Shown here piece after piece: positions 5,839 to 7,769 of a DNA stretch of 7,769 bases (within the stretch, counting starts at the first letter, position 1; each line of letters starts with the position of its first letter). This DNA comes from Oscillospiraceae bacterium (GTDB taxonomy: Bacteria; Bacillota; Clostridia; Oscillospirales; Oscillospiraceae): positions 1 through 7,769 of the forward strand of contig JAFZAM010000187.1 in the NCBI GenBank assembly GCA_017557265.1. The letters are read 5' to 3'. The notes beneath the pieces are model-generated. The model was not told the DNA's origin. It did no database searches and saw only the letters and a program-made list of their open reading frames with translations. The translations under genes were made by a program, and so were the position numbers.

Positions 5839-6948
5839 TTAATCTGAATTGGTAGTCATGCGCCGGCGGAAGACGAGCTCCCCGCCGTCTATCCTGCGGT
5901 AGCACCAGCAGTCGTTTTCTGTCGAGGATATGAGCCCGGCGCGTATATTCGGATAGTCTCCGCTGGCGAGCAGTTTGCCCTCGGAATCATAAACGACCGG
6001 GATGGCCTCATCCTGAGGTTTTTCACGGTAGTAGCCGCAGAAATAGTACTCCCCGGTCACTCCGTCCTTGATGCAGCTGTTGAAACGAAAGCCCGGAACG
6101 GAGGGCGGATCCGGCCAATCCTCGGATCGCGGAGCGTTCGCATAGTGCTCCTCCGTCACTCCTTCGGGCATCGTATCTGATACGCTGCCGTCGCCGAGGT
6201 CGAGATAGAGCATAGTTTGGGCGCCGCTGCCGGGATTGGTTTTTGATGCGCGGCCAAGTCCGTCTTCTGCCCAGCGGATATGCGGACCGCCGTCATCACT
6301 GCCCCACGTTATTTCTTCGCCGAACGCTTCCGTAAATAGAGAGCCGTCAAAACGGGCGGCGATATCTCCTTCGGCATTGCGTACTATCAGCGTCCCATCA
6401 GGTGAGGCCGTAGTAAGCCGTCCGTAGCGGGCATCGACGTAGAATTCGTCTTCGAGCTCGATCGCCCAGCTTCCGTCCGGAGCGATGAGCGTGAGAGAAT
6501 AGGCCCCGAAGACATTTGCTCCGGCGAGCCCGTCCGGGTCGCCGCGGTAGAGGACGATGAAATCGTCGTAAAAGTTCACGCGGGCGTAAACGGGGTCGGT
6601 GACGAGCTCGCCCCTGGCGGTCACAATCCCGTAGAGCGGAATCGTCGGCAAGACCGAGTACATAATGTCAAAAGACGCATACTTGCCGACATAGGGCAGC
6701 AGCACGCCGTAATCGTCCCTCGCACGGAACGGTCCTTCGCCGCAGTATCCCGCATGAAGGGTATAAACGGGCGTCGCCGCCTCGTAGGGCTCCAGCTTCG
6801 ACCAGTCCGTCCAGACGGGGGAGAAGGGCTCGGCGGAGGGAGTCGGCGTTGGAGCGGGCGTCGGCGTCGGAGCAGGCTGCGGCGAAGCTCCGCAGCCGGA
6901 AAGCATCAGCAAAGCCAGCAGCGCTATCGCCGCTATGAGCCTTTTCAT
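5839..6948 (-). CDS. Putative lipoprotein, WG-repeat-like, proximal tandem paralogue (B)
   Basis: Lipid-anchored exported protein of 369 residues, unknown function, paralogous to the next gene downstream. Lipobox LSGC has C19, followed by a PTPTPAPTPTP-type linker. The paralogues stay in register from residue 43 (SPVxTDWSKLEPYE), share GYCG (67-70), ARDDYG (76-81) and PDGTLIVRN (183-191), and end with NDCWCYR, IDGGELVFR and a shared final TNSD. LYGIVTARGELV (105-116) followed by VNFYDDF (124-130) is WG-repeat-like. The middle (about 265-295) is the most diverged part. The ATG overlaps the stop of the PstS-like gene as ATGA, with only AGGG 7 bases upstream as a ribosome binding site, so translation is probably coupled to that gene. 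Partnership with the binding protein is inferred from this coupling; the WG-repeat link is tentative. Confidence 0.9.
   Translation of the reverse strand: MKRLIAAIALLALLMLSGCGASPQPAPTPTPAPTPTPSAEPFSPVWTDWSKLEPYEAATPVYTLHAGYCGEGPFRARDDYGVLLPYVGKYASFDIMYSVLPTIPLYGIVTARGELVTDPVYARVNFYDDFIVLYRGDPDGLAGANVFGAYSLTLIAPDGSWAIELEDEFYVDARYGRLTTASPDGTLIVRNAEGDIAARFDGSLFTEAFGEEITWGSDDGGPHIRWAEDGLGRASKTNPGSGAQTMLYLDLGDGSVSDTMPEGVTEEHYANAPRSEDWPDPPSVPGFRFNSCIKDGVTGEYYFCGYYREKPQDEAIPVVYDSEGKLLASGDYPNIRAGLISSTENDCWCYRRIDGGELVFRRRMTTNSD
5896..5919. repeat. 24-base exact direct repeat, copy 2 (NDCWCYR block)
   Basis: Second copy of the repeat at 4726-4749, at the equivalent place near the C-terminus of the proximal lipoprotein paralogue. 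Confidence 0.9.
6851..6880. repeat. 30-base exact direct repeat, copy 2 (lipoprotein linker)
   Basis: Second copy of the repeat at 5714-5743, at the equivalent place in the proximal paralogue. The flanking bases differ at both ends, so the identity stops sharply. Confidence 0.9.
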
Positions 6949-7769
6949 CTCACGTCCCTGATGCTGACGTAGCCCTCGTGCGCGACGAGCTTCTGCCCCT
7001 CGTCGCTGAGTATCCAGTTATAGAGTATCTTCGCCGGATCGTCGTCGGGCAGCCCGGCCTTTATGACGACGTAGGAGTCGTTTATGAAGGGATAATCGCG
7101 CGAGCGTATCGTCTCCGCGTCCGGCCGGACGCCGTCGACGGCGATTATCTTCAGGCCGTCCGCCATCTTCATGTCGTGCGCGTAGTAGTAGACTGTGTAG
7201 CCTATCGCGGCGGCGGTGTCGTTATAGGACGCGACGACCTTGACGAGGTCGCCCATCGCGCCGCTGACGTACTCGGCGGGCGCCTCCATGAGCGGTATAT
7301 CGCCCATGACGAGCTTGCGCATCGCCGTCTGGCTGCCGGCCTCCTCGTTGCGCTGGAAGGGGACTATCTCGACGTCGTCGCCGCCGACCTCCTTCCAGTT
7401 GGTTATCCTGCCGCTGTATATGCCCTGTATCTGCTCGGTCGTGAGGTTATCCACGGGATTGGATTCGTTTACGACGAAGACGAGACCGTCGACCGCGAAA
7501 AGCGAGAGCTCCCATTCGAAGCCCATCTCTTCCTTCGCGTCGTATATGCCCTGCGGCGGCGCGCCGGAGATGAGCAGGTCGGCCTGCCCGTTCATGAGCT
7601 CGCGGTAGGACTGCGTCGTGCGGGAGAAGTTAGTCAGGTCCGCGACCTCCTCGCGCGTCTCGCCGAGCATGACGCTCGCGATGGCCTGCCCGAGCGGGAC
7701 CATGGCCGTCGAGCCGTTCAGGCGCGGGAAGTTCTCGCGCGTGAAGCGAAACTGCTCGGGCGTCGGAGC
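6945..7769 (-). CDS. PstS-like phosphate/oxyanion-binding protein, 5'-truncated
   Basis: Solute-binding protein of the PstS-like (type II periplasmic-binding fold) group; 274 residues are visible and the signal peptide lies beyond the window edge. Visible residues 15-23 read PRLNGSTAM, the first anion-binding loop. IYSGRITNWKEVGG (117-130) is the family signature. QRNEEAGSQTAM (139-150) is the second anion-contact loop, and AAIGYTVYYY (187-196) lies in the second lobe. The end (ILYNWILSDEGQKLVAHEGYV) is the usual C-terminus. The fold suggests phosphate or a similar oxyanion, but the ligand is not proven. No pstC, pstA or pstB follows; instead the gene overlaps by 4 bases with the first of two lipoproteins, so it may serve in sensing or scavenging with them, unless transporter genes lie upstream outside the window. 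Confidence 0.92.
   Translation of the reverse strand, partial: APTPEQFRFTRENFPRLNGSTAMVPLGQAIASVMLGETREEVADLTNFSRTTQSYRELMNGQADLLISGAPPQGIYDAKEEMGFEWELSLFAVDGLVFVVNESNPVDNLTTEQIQGIYSGRITNWKEVGGDDVEIVPFQRNEEAGSQTAMRKLVMGDIPLMEAPAEYVSGAMGDLVKVVASYNDTAAAIGYTVYYYAHDMKMADGLKIIAVDGVRPDAETIRSRDYPFINDSYVVIKAGLPDDDPAKILYNWILSDEGQKLVAHEGYVSIRDVR

Noticed and set aside
5654..5905. Minus-strand open frame bridging the two lipoprotein genes
   Set aside because: It overlaps both lipoproteins out of frame and consists of translated linker repeats in another phase.

Overview
The window looks like chromosomal DNA from a GC-rich anaerobic member of the Firmicutes, most likely a gut clostridium of the Oscillospirales type. 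This is inferred from gene content and style. The signs are a GH3 glycosidase with the C-terminal tail I associate with clostridial homologues, a DUF4298-type small protein, an FprA/rubredoxin oxygen-defence set, lipoproteins with Pro-Thr linkers, strong GGAGG-type ribosome binding sites, and heavy use of ATA (Ile) and AGG (Arg) codons despite the high GC. The species cannot be named from this sequence alone. The window is densely coding and has no gene-free stretch over 300 bases. I saw no tRNA, rRNA, CRISPR array or insertion sequence.

Plus-strand half (1-4618). The window opens inside a glycoside hydrolase family 3 gene whose 5' end lies outside. Five bases after its stop comes a small DUF4298-type gene. 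Four redox genes follow: an A-type flavodiiron protein (FprA), a one-cysteine Bcp-type peroxiredoxin, thioredoxin and rubredoxin. Together they read as an O2/NO/peroxide defence cassette. Rubredoxin can feed electrons to FprA, and thioredoxin can reduce the peroxiredoxin. No rubredoxin reductase or thioredoxin reductase is in the window. All six genes are closely spaced. The largest gap, 81 bases before thioredoxin, holds two hairpins that may modulate or separate transcription.

Convergence point (4619-4668). A near-perfect hairpin flanked by A6 and T6 sits between the converging rubredoxin and lipoprotein genes and should terminate both transcripts.

Minus-strand half (7769-4669, read right to left). 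A PstS-like periplasmic-type binding protein, truncated by the window edge, overlaps by 4 bases (ATGA) with the first of two tandem paralogous lipoproteins. The second lipoprotein follows after about 33 bases. Both lipoproteins have a lipobox cysteine at residue 19, a Pro/Thr-rich linker and a WG-repeat-like beta-rich ectodomain. This three-gene surface operon is the least explained part of the window. A solute-binding protein is translationally coupled to a duplicated, uncharacterised lipoprotein, and no ABC permease or ATPase is visible.
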